Source: Pradoshia eiseniae (GTDB lineage Bacteria > Bacillota > Bacilli > Bacillales > Pradoshiaceae). From it: a DNA stretch of 64,000 bases. Positions 43,804-54,024 of this stretch are shown piece by piece. The DNA is taken from positions 202,365 through 266,364 of the forward strand of contig NZ_PKOZ01000004.1 in the NCBI RefSeq assembly GCF_002946355.1, written 5' to 3'. The position numbers and the translations under genes were made by a program. The number at the start of each line of letters is the position of its first letter. The stretch's first letter is position 1. The notes under the pieces were generated by a model that did not search any database, was not told where the DNA came from, and worked only from the letters and a program-made list of their open reading frames with translations.

Positions 43804-43906
43804 AAATAAATTGCTCCTTTAATCTTTTTGTAATGAGTCTGATACAAAAAAAGGAGTTTATTGCTCAAATCGGGAATATATTCCTGAGAGAAAGGGGGAA
43901 TGTTCG

Positions 43907-46900
43907 TTGGAAAGAGATGATATTTTCATTTCGCATCTTAGAAAGCTTTACCGCAATGGACTCATTACAGATAAAACGTTTAAACATGTCTATTCAGCAC
44001 ATGAGCAATTTCAAGCTGCAGCGCAGGAGGTACATGCTAATAGTCCAGCTGCTCAGCAACCTATAAAACCGCTCAAAAGCACTGCTCCAGTTAAGCCCGC
44101 CAAGCAAAAGGTACCTAAATCAAAGGAGGATCTGAGGGAGCGCAATATTACTTGGTCATTAATTGCTGGGGTTATCATGCTTTTGTTTGGCGGGCTGATG
44201 TTCGCAACAAATAATTGGAGTTCTTATTCGCCTGTGATTAAAACCTTATGGGTTGTTCTCATATGCCTATTTTTTTATGGTATCCATCTCATAACTAATA
44301 AGGTCTTTAAAATTACGAAGAGCTCATTCAGCTTTTTAGTCTTATCCAATTTATTTTTTCCTGTCATTTGGATTAGCGCCGGCTATTTTCAATTATTTGG
44401 TCCTTGGTTTGCTGTGGAAGGCGGCGGGAGGTACATCTATGGTTTTGCATTTTCCTTTTTAACAACTGTCTTATATATGTATTTCATGCGAAAGCATTCT
44501 TCCTTGCTGTTTACTGCGCTTGTTTATGCCGGAATTACTATTACGGCTGGTTTCCTCATCAAATCAATGGTCAGCTCGCAGGACTTGTTCTTCCTTTGTA
44601 TGACATTGACTAATTTTCTTTTGCTTTGGGGCAGGAGACGAATTACCCAATGGCTGAATCATGCCTTATTTACACAGCACTTTAACCTATACTTACAAGC
44701 TAATCTTGTGCTTGTCTCACTTTTCACCATATTCATCTACGAAAGCAAGACCGTCAACGGGATCAGCATTCTTCTCTCAAGCGCACTATATCTTTTGATG
44801 AGCCAATATCAAAACCGGAAAGAATATTACTATATCTTCCCGATTTTACTGATTTATGGCGTGTATCAGACCGTTGACCACTTATCCCACGAAGCAACCA
44901 TTCTTCTGCTTGGAGCCTTAGGATCCGTGTTTGCGGCACTTATCTATTATTATCGGGAGCGCGCATCATCTGAGTGGGAAACATTGTATCGATACACCGG
45001 CACGGCCGTCACTATCATCGTCTTTAGTTATGTCTCTCTTGATACTATCTTCATACAAAACGGAAATGAATTTATTATCGCAATTGCTTATTTTCTTATG
45101 TTTGTAACCATTATTGCACTCACGAAGGATGTTCGCATCATCCCAGTTTCCGCATTCGGAATCGTTTATTTCGTTTTGGGATGCTTTTCCTTCGGGCTCG
45201 CCTTGTCCGATTGGATGAACTTAGATATCACCTGGCCATTCCTGCTCATTAGCAATCTCATTATGTATGGTGCAGTTCTATTCTCTCCTTTTGCCTACAT
45301 CAAGAAATATAAAATGCTCTACTACTGCGGGGTTCACATTATATTCCCGTTATTGATTATCTATGCAGCGATTGATGACATCTCCTTTGGCATTTGGCTG
45401 GTTACCATAATTCAATCCTTCCTCCTTTATATGGAAAGGCAATCTCCCTTTGCTAAAGCTGTACCATTCCTTTTAGCAGTAGGCTGGGGCACATTTTTCA
45501 GTGAATTCAGAGCTTTGGAGGGAAAATGGATCCCCTTTTACCTGTCAATCATTCTATGGCTAACTGCATATGCTGCCTACAGGCGGCTGCCAAATATTCG
45601 TATGCTATTTGATTACCTTTCTGGAGGGTTTTATGTCTTAGGCGTACTCCTCTGTTTTACTCAAGCAATCATCGAACCCGACGGTTTTTTGCCTGTAGCC
45701 TTTTTAGCGTTCGGAATGCTATTTTTCAGCCATATGGCGAAAGTCTATCGTATTCAGTATTTATGGATTGGAGCTGGGGCTGCCTTTTTGTTCACTTATT
45801 TTGCAGCAATCCGTTCATTTGATACCGGCGTTTTGACGTCATTTCTATACCTTACAGGCCCGATTCTTCTTGCAGCAGGAGAGCACTATTTAAGAAAGAG
45901 AATACGAGCCTACCCGCTCTTTCTCTATTTAGCTCTTTCCAGCTTTCTCATAGTCTGTCTGATTATAGAGACCGCTGGATTGGACATTTACTGGGAATAT
46001 ACTCTTGGTGCCGGGCTGTTCTATTACGCCTTTAGACTCGTACAAATGGATTGGATGAAAAAGATGATGTTGTACCTTTCCATGAGCTTTATTCCTTTAA
46101 CGCTATTGAAGTGGGGACTTAAGGCCGAGTGGACTTTATCAGCTCTCTCATTTATCCCATTTATTACGGCCTTAATTTATTTCGCTTACTGGATATTGGC
46201 CAAACCGGAAACAAAGAAACGGCTCATGTATTTCATTGTACTGTTCATGTCTTTTGGCCTGCCTTCCTTCTTCTTCGTTGACGAAGGATATTCCATCTTT
46301 TTCGTGCTCATTTATTCCGGGTTGCTCATGTTTTTCATCCATCAAATACGACTGTATATTCTCTTGCTCTGGCCCATGCTTTCCTTCATCCTTACTTGGA
46401 AATGGTATGTCGACATATATTTAGAGGGTTCCATCTATCTCGAACTCGCAGGAGCATTATTGGCTGTCCTTACCCTCACCACGATTGGATTAACAATATT
46501 CAAGTATCCATTCCCATCTTCAAGAAAATGGGCAAAGGGTGAACCAATAATGGATTGGTACTGGATTGGTTCTTTTATTTATGTGTTTGCTCATCCGGTA
46601 CCTATTGATTCCGACATTCTTATGAAGGTGGTACCAGACCTTGTGATAACCGGTCTGCTTTATGTGCAAATCAGCCGATTAGAAAGTCTTCATTGGCGCA
46701 ATATTTTGAGCACAGTAACTGTCATTTCATTGCTTAATCCATACTATTTGTTACTAAACCATCTCACTCTTCCATCCTATGTGGAAGTGGAAGCTTATCT
46801 TGTCCCTGTGATCTTCATTCTCATCTATTTGGAGAAGAAAATCTGGAGAGAAAATAATACACTCCGCCTAATTCACAAGATTGGACTCGTTTTGGCTGCT

Positions 46901-47242
46901 GTGCTTATTGTGTATGACGCCATACTTGAAAACAGCCTTGGGGAAGCTATTACGGTCGGCTCTCTCTCATTAGCGTCTGCCATCTATGGGTTTTATAAAA
47001 AGCGACTTTGGTATTTCATCACAGGCATATGTATAATCTTGTTAAATGTATTCCTGCAAACAAGTCCCCTTTGGGGCAATCTTCCATGGTGGTGGTATTT
47101 ATTCATTGGAGGCGGCGTCTTGATTACAATTGCGACCGTAAACGAATGGAAAACGAAAAAGAATGAGCAGAATGGCAGAAAGGAAAACCTCTTCCAAGAA
47201 TTCGCAAAAAAAATAAAACTGTACCTCAGCGGTTGGAATTAG
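43907..47242 (+). CDS. Very large polytopic membrane protein, 1111 residues
   Basis: I cannot name the family with confidence. The first 75 residues are hydrophilic, with MERDDIFISHLRKLYRNGLITDKTFKHVYSAHEQFQ and a Lys/Pro-rich linker, then from about residue 80 the chain is a nearly continuous series of hydrophobic segments, roughly 28-30 membrane helices, ending in a Lys-rich tail. The N-terminal part resembles DUF2157-type membrane proteins. TTG start, AAGGGGG upstream. Monocistronic between two terminators. A sensor, transporter or scaffold role cannot be chosen. Confidence 0.7.
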   Translation: MERDDIFISHLRKLYRNGLITDKTFKHVYSAHEQFQAAAQEVHANSPAAQQPIKPLKSTAPVKPAKQKVPKSKEDLRERNITWSLIAGVIMLLFGGLMFATNNWSSYSPVIKTLWVVLICLFFYGIHLITNKVFKITKSSFSFLVLSNLFFPVIWISAGYFQLFGPWFAVEGGGRYIYGFAFSFLTTVLYMYFMRKHSSLLFTALVYAGITITAGFLIKSMVSSQDLFFLCMTLTNFLLLWGRRRITQWLNHALFTQHFNLYLQANLVLVSLFTIFIYESKTVNGISILLSSALYLLMSQYQNRKEYYYIFPILLIYGVYQTVDHLSHEATILLLGALGSVFAALIYYYRERASSEWETLYRYTGTAVTIIVFSYVSLDTIFIQNGNEFIIAIAYFLMFVTIIALTKDVRIIPVSAFGIVYFVLGCFSFGLALSDWMNLDITWPFLLISNLIMYGAVLFSPFAYIKKYKMLYYCGVHIIFPLLIIYAAIDDISFGIWLVTIIQSFLLYMERQSPFAKAVPFLLAVGWGTFFSEFRALEGKWIPFYLSIILWLTAYAAYRRLPNIRMLFDYLSGGFYVLGVLLCFTQAIIEPDGFLPVAFLAFGMLFFSHMAKVYRIQYLWIGAGAAFLFTYFAAIRSFDTGVLTSFLYLTGPILLAAGEHYLRKRIRAYPLFLYLALSSFLIVCLIIETAGLDIYWEYTLGAGLFYYAFRLVQMDWMKKMMLYLSMSFIPLTLLKWGLKAEWTLSALSFIPFITALIYFAYWILAKPETKKRLMYFIVLFMSFGLPSFFFVDEGYSIFFVLIYSGLLMFFIHQIRLYILLLWPMLSFILTWKWYVDIYLEGSIYLELAGALLAVLTLTTIGLTIFKYPFPSSRKWAKGEPIMDWYWIGSFIYVFAHPVPIDSDILMKVVPDLVITGLLYVQISRLESLHWRNILSTVTVISLLNPYYLLLNHLTLPSYVEVEAYLVPVIFILIYLEKKIWRENNTLRLIHKIGLVLAAVLIVYDAILENSLGEAITVGSLSLASAIYGFYKKRLWYFITGICIILLNVFLQTSPLWGNLPWWWYLFIGGGVLITIATVNEWKTKKNEQNGRKENLFQEFAKKIKLYLSGWN

Positions 47243-47274
47243 GCGAACAGGAAGAAATTCTGACATACATTAGT

Positions 47275-47315
47275 GCAAAAAGAGACGCAGGCTTAAAGCC
47301 TGCGCCTCTTTTCTT
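47275..47315. terminator. Bidirectional terminator between the large membrane protein gene and yusW
   Basis: AGAG-CGCAGGCTT and AAGCCTGCG-CTCT pair around a few bases, with AAAAA before and TTTTCTTTC after. Confidence 0.85.
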
Positions 47316-47317
47316 TC

Positions 47318-47815
47318 TTATTTCGTTGAACGATACTCTTTCTCTGTTCCATCAGCAAATGTAATGTCTACATCAATTGCTTGATAATTATCGGCTACAT
47401 CAAAAGCCGAGATGACACTTGAAATCACATCTTTCTCAGAAGTTTGAGCATCTATATTTAATGACTTCAATTTGTCGCGTAATTGCTTTTCGGCATCTTC
47501 ACCCTTGAGACGAGAATTGTTCACATCATCCTCAATAGAGGCATCGATGCGGTTATTTTCATAATCGTATTCTGCTTCATATTCTTGGTTATTAGGGTAT
47601 TTCACCTCTAGGCTAAACTCATTGAAAGGTGTCTCATTCTTTTGTGCAGCTGTATCATTGACGGTTCCTTGGTCCGAGTTGCTCGTGTTATTCGATTGCT
47701 GTTCATTAGCTGTGTTGTCATTCGCTGTCTGATTATCGTTGTTATTATCATCACCACAGCCTGCTACCATAAATGTTAAAGCGCCAACAGCTAGAATGGA
47801 TAAGATTTTTTTCAT
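47318..47815 (-). CDS. yusW: YusW-family lipoprotein
   Basis: This 165-residue lipoprotein has signal peptide MKKILSILAVGALTFMVAGC with lipidated Cys20, an Asn/Asp/Thr-rich linker (about 22-62), and a C-terminal YusW domain: FNEFSLEVKYPNNQEYEAEYDYENNRIDASIEDD then a helix and VDITFADGTEKEYRS. The family is extracytoplasmic with unknown function. AAGGAGG lies upstream of the ATG. Confidence 0.82.
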   Translation of the reverse strand: MKKILSILAVGALTFMVAGCGDDNNNDNQTANDNTANEQQSNNTSNSDQGTVNDTAAQKNETPFNEFSLEVKYPNNQEYEAEYDYENNRIDASIEDDVNNSRLKGEDAEKQLRDKLKSLNIDAQTSEKDVISSVISAFDVADNYQAIDVDITFADGTEKEYRSTK

Positions 47816-48014
47816 TCTTGTTTTCCTCCTTAGATGTCTTAGTTCTCACTTGTACTATTCTCAATTATTCTTTGTTTTATGCCTCAAGCACATAAATCAA
47901 ATAATTATTAATTGATGACCAATTGAAAGAACGGCAAAAATACAGCAATATAATATAAGAGAGCATTAAATGGGTATATATGAATAGCCGCAATAATTCA
48001 CAAGGGAGGACATT

Positions 48015-50147
48015 ATGTATACATATCGAAAAGCACTCGTGATATTTTGGACCATTTTGACCATCATTATGGGATTCTTCGCACTGAAAATGCCAGGCAT
48101 CCTGCAGGGCAGTGGATTTGAAATGAAGGATTCCTCTTATGATCAAGCCAATAAGCTGCTTGAGGATCATTTCGGCCAATCCTCTTCCCCCTATATTGTC
48201 TTATTTGAGAATAAGGACAATTTGAGTCAAGACCAATTTAATAAGGAAATAAAAGATACGTTAAAAAACATTGATTCAATCGATGGAATCACCTCCATCA
48301 CGTCACCGCTTGATAATCCCTCTCAGCTAAAAGAGAATCTTGCCTATGCCTCCATCTCTTTTGAGAAAGAAAAGGAGCCGGCAGACAATATCGATGCGCT
48401 TGAGAAAGAAATGAAAAATGATTCCATTTCCCTTTCTTTGACTGGCGGTGATGTAATTGAGGAAGAAATGAATGCAGCATCTCAAAGGGATTTAAAAAAT
48501 GCGGAGCTGATTGGAGTCCCGGTTGCCATGGTCGTTCTTCTTTTGGCATTCGGGGGATTGGTTGCAGCCCTTATCCCTTTATTGACTGGTGCTATAGCCG
48601 TGATTACGGCGATGGGGATTATTTATTTCCTCGGCCAGATTTTTAACTTATCAGTTTTTGTCTTGAATGTAGCTCCGATGATTGGACTTGCAGTCAGCAT
48701 CGATTTTGCCCTGCTGTACATCAATCGCTTCAGGGAAGAATTGAAGGAGCACAATGTGAAGGATGCTGTTTCCATCACAACCAAGACCGCAGGAAGGGCC
48801 ATTGCCTTCTCTGGTATCTGTGTCATTCTTGGTTTATCAGGTATGCTCTTCATTCAAATTGACATATTTAGAAGTGTGGCGGTTGGCGGCATTGTCGTAG
48901 TGCTGGTGTCGGTCATCTCTGCCTTGACCTTCCTGCCAGGCCTGCTTTCCATTCTTGGCTCTAACATTAACAAAGCCATGATTATCAAGAATCGAAAAGA
49001 GGATGCTTCCGCTTGGAGGAGGTTTGCCGGTTTTGTGATGAAGAAGCCTATCTTAAGTGCCTTGGCGGCTTTGGTCATCTTGATTTTGGTGGCAGCTCCA
49101 ATACGTCATATTGAGCTGGAAATACCTAATGCAGAATCCCTTCCAGCTGATAATGAAACACGGATTGCTTATGAAACATTCGAGGAAAACTTCCAGCCCG
49201 AAGACCACACCATCATGCCCGTGGTGCTTAAAGCAGAGGATGATATATTGACAGATGATTCATTAGAGCAAGTGGAGGAATTCATTGGGGATCTGCAGGA
49301 AGAACCTCTTGTGACCAATGTCGATTCACTTTTCTCCATTACAGATATGGAAACAGCCGCAAGCCTGACTCAAGCCCTGCAATCTGAACAAATAAGAGCT
49401 CAGCTTGAACCAGCATTAGAAAATATGGTCGATAAAGACACAACCTATATCATGGTTGAAATTGATGCGCCATATGATTCAACGGAGGCAGCCGAATATG
49501 TACAGGACTTGCAAGATGGCGCCATTAACACAGACCTCACCTATACTGTAGGAGGACGTGCTAAATTTAATCAGGAAATTTACGAGGAAATCGGTACCCA
49601 AACACCAAAAGGATTAATCTTGATTGTCTCTGCAACCTTCTTGATCCTGATGTTTGCATTCCGCTCTATCTTGATTCCTCTTAAAGCGATTCTGATGAAT
49701 ATCCTGTCGCTGGGAGCGGCATTCGGTTTAATTGTATGGATTTTCCAGGAAGGTCATCTCGGCGTTGAGGCAAATCCGATTGCTTTGATGATCCCGATTT
49801 TCATCTTTGCTATCGTCTTTGGCCTTAGCATGGACTATGAGGTATTCTTAATATCCCGTATTCGGGAGATTTATTTAGAAACAGGTGATAATGACAAAGC
49901 CACTCTGGAAGGTCTTACGACAACAAGCCGGATTATTACATCTGCAGCAGCTATTATGATTGCTGTCACAGGAGCCTTTGCCTTCACAGATATCGTTCCC
50001 GTCAAACAGGTTGGGGTAGGAGTGGCGCTGGCCATCTTTATTGATGCCACCCTCATACGTATGGTTCTTGTTCCTTCCTTGATGAAATTGCTTGGCAAAT
50101 GGAATTGGTGGTTCCCTGGTAAACAAAAGGCTAAACAAGAAAAATAA
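48015..50147 (+). CDS. MMPL/RND-family transporter
   Basis: This 710-residue exporter has the RND repeat plan: two halves, each with one helix, a large extracytoplasmic domain (about 35-170 and 370-520) and five or more helices. Family blocks are VPVAMVVLLLAFGGLVAALIPLLTG, SIDFALLYINRFREEL (about 234) and FGLSMDYEVFLISRIREIY (about 608), with the proton-relay Asp residues. Related to YdfJ of B. subtilis. AAGGGAGG precedes the ATG. Lipid or hydrophobic-compound export is usual; substrate unknown. Confidence 0.88.
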   Translation: MYTYRKALVIFWTILTIIMGFFALKMPGILQGSGFEMKDSSYDQANKLLEDHFGQSSSPYIVLFENKDNLSQDQFNKEIKDTLKNIDSIDGITSITSPLDNPSQLKENLAYASISFEKEKEPADNIDALEKEMKNDSISLSLTGGDVIEEEMNAASQRDLKNAELIGVPVAMVVLLLAFGGLVAALIPLLTGAIAVITAMGIIYFLGQIFNLSVFVLNVAPMIGLAVSIDFALLYINRFREELKEHNVKDAVSITTKTAGRAIAFSGICVILGLSGMLFIQIDIFRSVAVGGIVVVLVSVISALTFLPGLLSILGSNINKAMIIKNRKEDASAWRRFAGFVMKKPILSALAALVILILVAAPIRHIELEIPNAESLPADNETRIAYETFEENFQPEDHTIMPVVLKAEDDILTDDSLEQVEEFIGDLQEEPLVTNVDSLFSITDMETAASLTQALQSEQIRAQLEPALENMVDKDTTYIMVEIDAPYDSTEAAEYVQDLQDGAINTDLTYTVGGRAKFNQEIYEEIGTQTPKGLILIVSATFLILMFAFRSILIPLKAILMNILSLGAAFGLIVWIFQEGHLGVEANPIALMIPIFIFAIVFGLSMDYEVFLISRIREIYLETGDNDKATLEGLTTTSRIITSAAAIMIAVTGAFAFTDIVPVKQVGVGVALAIFIDATLIRMVLVPSLMKLLGKWNWWFPGKQKAKQEK

Positions 50148-50153
50148 CTGACA

Positions 50154-50187
50154 AAAAGCCAGTTCAATCCGAACTGGCTTTCTTAAA
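50154..50187 (+). terminator. Terminator of the MMPL gene
   Basis: AAAGCCAGTTC pairs with GAACTGGCTTT around five bases, followed by CTTAAAT. Confidence 0.8.
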
Positions 50188-50278
50188 TATCTCTAAAATT
50201 TTCTAAATATTTCGATGTTTATTACCATCAATATGGTATAATTATAGTAAAATAGATTTAGCGAAAGAGGTGATTAAG

Positions 50279-50878
50279 ATGCATAAATTGAATTTTTTCA
50301 GCACCTCCGATCAGACAGAAGATTATTTGAAAAAGGCGATTCTCGCTGATGAAAACCAAGAAATCGATAATGCCATAAGCCATTTTGAAAAAGGGCTTGA
50401 TTCCGTAACAGACAAAACACCCAGAAGAGTCAGGAAAATGATTCTTCCTGCGACCATATTATTAGCAAAGAATTATACGGAAAAACACCATTATGAAAAA
50501 GCTCTTGCGACATACCGTTCAGCCATAAATTTGGCCAAGACAGATACGGAAAAAATGAATGCCTATGAAGGCGCCGGAAAGCTAGCCTACCTGACAGGAA
50601 ATTATGAAGAAGCTACAAGCCATTATCTGCAGGCCCTGCAATATGCAGCGAAAAAAACACCTAAAGATAAAATTTTAGTCGTCCATTCCAAAATACTTCA
50701 TGAACTCGGACATGTTCTTTTGGACAGCCATCCAAGCTTGACCGAGGAACAAAAACAACAGGCAGAAGAATATCGCAAATATTTAACTGGCCAGCCGCAT
50801 TCCTATGATTTAACACAGCTTCCCTACTATCGTGAGATTGGAATGGATTTATTAAATGAATATCAAGTATTGACATAA
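50279..50878 (+). CDS. TPR-repeat protein
   Basis: This 199-residue protein is all helical and contains tetratricopeptide-like repeats (about 15-50, 55-90 and 95-130): AISHFEKGLDSVTD, EKALATYRSAINLAKTD and EEATSHYLQALQYAAKK. Family function is adaptor-like protein binding; no partner can be named. The ATG at 50279 has AAAGAGGTG at the right spacing; a GTG nine bases earlier lies inside that ribosome site. A promoter-like TATAAT and AT-rich region precede. Confidence 0.75.
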   Translation: MHKLNFFSTSDQTEDYLKKAILADENQEIDNAISHFEKGLDSVTDKTPRRVRKMILPATILLAKNYTEKHHYEKALATYRSAINLAKTDTEKMNAYEGAGKLAYLTGNYEEATSHYLQALQYAAKKTPKDKILVVHSKILHELGHVLLDSHPSLTEEQKQQAEEYRKYLTGQPHSYDLTQLPYYREIGMDLLNEYQVLT

Positions 50879-50912
50879 AGCGGGAGATTACGTTGACTTC
50901 CGCTTTCTTTCA
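50877..50912 (+). terminator. Terminator of the TPR gene
   Basis: AAAGCGG-AG pairs with CT-CCGCTTT around 12 bases, followed by CTTTC. Confidence 0.65.
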
Positions 50913-50975
50913 TGAATCTATACACTTTTGTACATACTAAGTCCTAACGAATATACAGAAGGCTGGGAGCAATGC

Positions 50976-51353
50976 ATGATACTCATGGACAAGGCATTTT
51001 GGCGGTTTAATCTTGTAGGAGTAATCAATACAACCAACTATTACATTTTGTACTTAATCTTTGCAGATACCCTTCACTTCTATTATCTGAAGGCTCATTT
51101 CCTTAGTTTTTTCTTATGCCTCATTGGCTCATTTTTCATGAATTCATACTTCACCTATAAAACAAAGCCTACCTTGAAGAAATTTTTGCAATTTCCCCTT
51201 ACTTCGATCGTGAATATCGTCATTAGCACCGCCATCATCTTTTTGTCCGTGCAATTACTTCATCTTCCCGACTTTATTGCCCCTTTATTTGCTTCCGTGT
51301 TCCCCATACCTTTTACATTTCTCGTGACGAGGATGATCCTGACCAAGCCATAG
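50976..51353 (+). CDS. GtrA-family membrane protein
   Basis: This 125-residue protein with four membrane helices matches the GtrA/DPMS flippase-like family: FNLVGVINTTNYYILYLIF, FLSFFLCLIGSFFMNSYFTYKTK (family motif NFxxxxxxxF-like, here NSYFTYKTK), FLQFPLTSIVNIVISTAIIFLS and a last helix. Relatives help polysaccharide or teichoic-acid glycosylation by moving lipid-linked sugars. The start at 50976 has GGGAG six bases upstream; the earlier ATG has no ribosome site. No glycosyltransferase lies nearby. Confidence 0.78.
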   Translation: MILMDKAFWRFNLVGVINTTNYYILYLIFADTLHFYYLKAHFLSFFLCLIGSFFMNSYFTYKTKPTLKKFLQFPLTSIVNIVISTAIIFLSVQLLHLPDFIAPLFASVFPIPFTFLVTRMILTKP

Positions 51354-51502
51354 GTGAGCTGCAATTGATTCGGATGGCTGAAGCCCGTCATTGTGAAGAG
51401 GGACAAATCCCAGCCGCCCAGGGACAGCTTTACTCCTATTATTATTTAGGTCGCATTCGGGTTTCCACCCTATGAATTATGCTTAACTTTCTATGCAAAA
51501 TA

Positions 51503-51530
51503 AAAAGCCGAGCCATGTTTGGCCCGACCA
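51503..51530 (-). terminator. Terminator of glpX
   Basis: GTCGGGCC and GGCTCGGC pair on the minus strand with two G-U pairs, followed by TTTTTATTTT. Confidence 0.7.
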
Positions 51531-51537
51531 TTACTAT

Positions 51538-52512
51538 CTATCTATGGAATCCTTCAATTAATTGAAATCTCCTTGCACCAGCTCCAACGAGCAGTAAGGA
51601 ATGAGTATACATATTGCCGTTCTTTCTTTCACGCACGCCCTTTAAAAATAAACCATCCGTAATACCTGTTGCGGAGAATAGAATATCTCCACCTTGGACT
51701 ATATCATCAATCCCAAGAAGCTTATATGGGTCTTCAATCCCCATGCTGCGGCAACGGTTATATTCCATCTTATTCATCGGAACAAGCTGAGCCTGAAAAT
51801 CACCACCGAGGCATTTGAGAGCAACTGCTGTCACCACTCCTTCAGGTGCTCCCCCTGTTCCGACGAGCATATCAATGTCAATATCATCCATAGCAGCGCC
51901 GATAGCCCCCGTTATATCAACATCAGAAAACAGTTTTAATTTTGCTCCAGCTAATAGGACTTCGTTAATCAGGTCCTTGTGTCTGTCCCTCTCTTGAATC
52001 ATGATGGTTAATTCTCGTATATCCTTGCCTTGCGCCTTTGCGACCGCCTTCATATTATCCAGTAAAGGGGCATCCAAATCGATTTTGCCCTTTGCTTCCG
52101 GTCCAACAGCAATCTTCTTCATATACATATCTGGCGCATGTAATAAACAGCCCCTTCTTGCAGCTGCCAAAACGGCTAATGAGTTATCTTTTCCGGTCGC
52201 CATTAAGTTGGTGCCTTCAATAGGATCAACGGCAATATCAACATCCAGTCCATTGCCGGAGCCTACCTCCTCATTGATATACAGCATGGGAGCCTCGTCC
52301 ATTTCTCCCTCACCAATAACGATTCTTCCGCACATTTCAACATTATTAAGATGATATCGCATGGCTTTTGTTCCTGCATCATCGGCACTTAGCTTATCGC
52401 ATTTTCCAATAAGGGGATAAGCTGCAATAGCTGCCTGCTGCGTTACATTCAGCAGCTCCTCTGCTATTGCAGTCATACCAATCGTCTTATTAGCATAATG
52501 GGTGAATTGCAT
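51538..52512 (-). CDS. glpX: Fructose-1,6-bisphosphatase class II (GlpX)
   Basis: This 324-residue enzyme removes the 1-phosphate of fructose 1,6-bisphosphate in gluconeogenesis. Lithium-sensitive phosphatase motifs are visible: IVIGEGEMDEAPMLY (about 65-79), DIAVDPIEGTNLMATGKDNSLAVLA (metal ligands DP(I)EGT, about 92-116) and DIDMLVGTGGAPEGVVTAVA. The ATG at 52512 has GAAGGA eight bases upstream. Single gene with its own terminator. Confidence 0.95.
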   Translation of the reverse strand: MQFTHYANKTIGMTAIAEELLNVTQQAAIAAYPLIGKCDKLSADDAGTKAMRYHLNNVEMCGRIVIGEGEMDEAPMLYINEEVGSGNGLDVDIAVDPIEGTNLMATGKDNSLAVLAAARRGCLLHAPDMYMKKIAVGPEAKGKIDLDAPLLDNMKAVAKAQGKDIRELTIMIQERDRHKDLINEVLLAGAKLKLFSDVDITGAIGAAMDDIDIDMLVGTGGAPEGVVTAVALKCLGGDFQAQLVPMNKMEYNRCRSMGIEDPYKLLGIDDIVQGGDILFSATGITDGLFLKGVRERKNGNMYTHSLLLVGAGARRFQLIEGFHR

Positions 52513-52578
52513 AATCAACTTCCTTCACAAAATGGTAAAATCACATAATGATATATTATGATTAACCATCACAGGAGG

Positions 52579-54024
52579 TCAATGCCCGTATTTATCCAAG
52601 AAGGAATCTACTATGCCTGCTTCTCCATCATTGGTATTCAAATAATGGCCCGTAGCAAGTCTTATAGCATCTCCGAAGAAAAATCGTTCATATAAGGTCT
52701 GCCTGGAGCCAAAGGAACTCATAGTCATATCCCAAGCAAGCCGGAAGATCTTCACTCTTTCCTTCGCAGATACAGTCGCTGCCTGCATATATAAATCTAA
52801 ATCATCTCGAATTTCCGAGTTAAAATCAGATATGGTCGGTAAGGAAGCAAGCCCGCTTGCACCGATAAGCTGAATAATCTCAACAAAACGCGGATATAGC
52901 CGCGGGAACAGCATAACAGCTGCATCCATCGGATTTTTGTCCGGAACCATTACCCCCCATTTATCCTGAACTGCATTTCTCTCTCCCGCGAGCACTAAAC
53001 CTTTCAATGATTCAATACCAACCTTCATTTCGCTGATTTTCTCATGGATATGAGGGTATTCACCTACTTGAATGATATTGATTAATTTCCTGGCGAGTCC
53101 CAGCATGAACTCCAATTTCACGATTCTCCTGCTTGTTACCTGATGGACCGCCAGCACATGAAAGCTGCTATCCTTATAAGCTTTCAAAGCAACCTCTGGA
53201 TGCTGATAAAAGAACACTCTCTCCCATGGCACAAGTACCTGATCAAATACCACAATCATATCTAACTCATCAAAACGGGAACTTAATGGATGGTCGAATA
53301 CGGATTCTCGATAACTATATGGTTCACGGCTGATGAATTTTAGTCCGGGCGTATTGCTTGGAATCGAAAAACCATACGCCATTTCCGGGTTACTCGCCGC
53401 TCCGCCAGAAGGGTAGACAAGAATCTCATCCGTTATGCCTCCTTGTGTCGCGAGAAGTCTTGCTCCTTGAATAACGATGCCATCCTCTTTGATATCGATT
53501 GTTTGGGCAGCGATTGTTTGAGAGAAATTTTCAGTATAATAGGATGCCCGATTCACTTGCGGGTTGATGAATGTATGCGTAAAACATAAATCCCTCTCTC
53601 TCGCCTGTTCAAATAATGTATCCATATTTTTCGTAAAACGTTTGTCTTGGAGGGAGAAAATCTCGCTTGAGGAAGCGAAAGCCATCATGACTGTATTCAT
53701 ATAATCCGGCGACCGGCCTAACATCCCTCCACTTTCCTTCGCCCATAGCTGCGTGGATAAACGCCTCTTCTCAAGATCCTCCTTCGTTTCCGGCTTCAAA
53801 AAAGAAGTTCCTACTTGATTGCCTGTTGAGGGGGAACGGAATGTCATGATATCCTGATTGCCTTTAAGCAATTGAACATCATAAAGATCTGCCGTGCTCT
53901 TCATAACCCCTTTCAGCGAGGGATGCCCGGACATGGTTCCGGTCACCTTCTTTCCGTCGATCCATACATTGGCCCTCATGCGATTGATTGCCTCCAAATA
54001 TTGTTTCCCCGACCTAGCTGGCAT
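52579..54024 (-). CDS. HpaB-type FAD-dependent aromatic hydroxylase (YoaI-like)
   Basis: This 481-residue protein belongs to the 4-hydroxyphenylacetate 3-hydroxylase oxygenase (HpaB/PvcC/YoaI) family, which uses reduced flavin supplied by a partner to hydroxylate phenols. Marks: YLEAINRMRANVWIDGKKV at the N-terminus, FTHTFINPQVNR (about 149-160), HPLSSRFDELDMIVVFDQVLVPWERVFFY (about 260-290) and the C-terminal helical bundle with a GSRQTLYERFF arginine block. GAGGAGGG precedes the ATG at 54024. No flavin reductase (HpaC) is encoded beside it. Confidence 0.85.
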   Translation of the reverse strand: MPARSGKQYLEAINRMRANVWIDGKKVTGTMSGHPSLKGVMKSTADLYDVQLLKGNQDIMTFRSPSTGNQVGTSFLKPETKEDLEKRRLSTQLWAKESGGMLGRSPDYMNTVMMAFASSSEIFSLQDKRFTKNMDTLFEQARERDLCFTHTFINPQVNRASYYTENFSQTIAAQTIDIKEDGIVIQGARLLATQGGITDEILVYPSGGAASNPEMAYGFSIPSNTPGLKFISREPYSYRESVFDHPLSSRFDELDMIVVFDQVLVPWERVFFYQHPEVALKAYKDSSFHVLAVHQVTSRRIVKLEFMLGLARKLINIIQVGEYPHIHEKISEMKVGIESLKGLVLAGERNAVQDKWGVMVPDKNPMDAAVMLFPRLYPRFVEIIQLIGASGLASLPTISDFNSEIRDDLDLYMQAATVSAKERVKIFRLAWDMTMSSFGSRQTLYERFFFGDAIRLATGHYLNTNDGEAGIVDSFLDKYGH

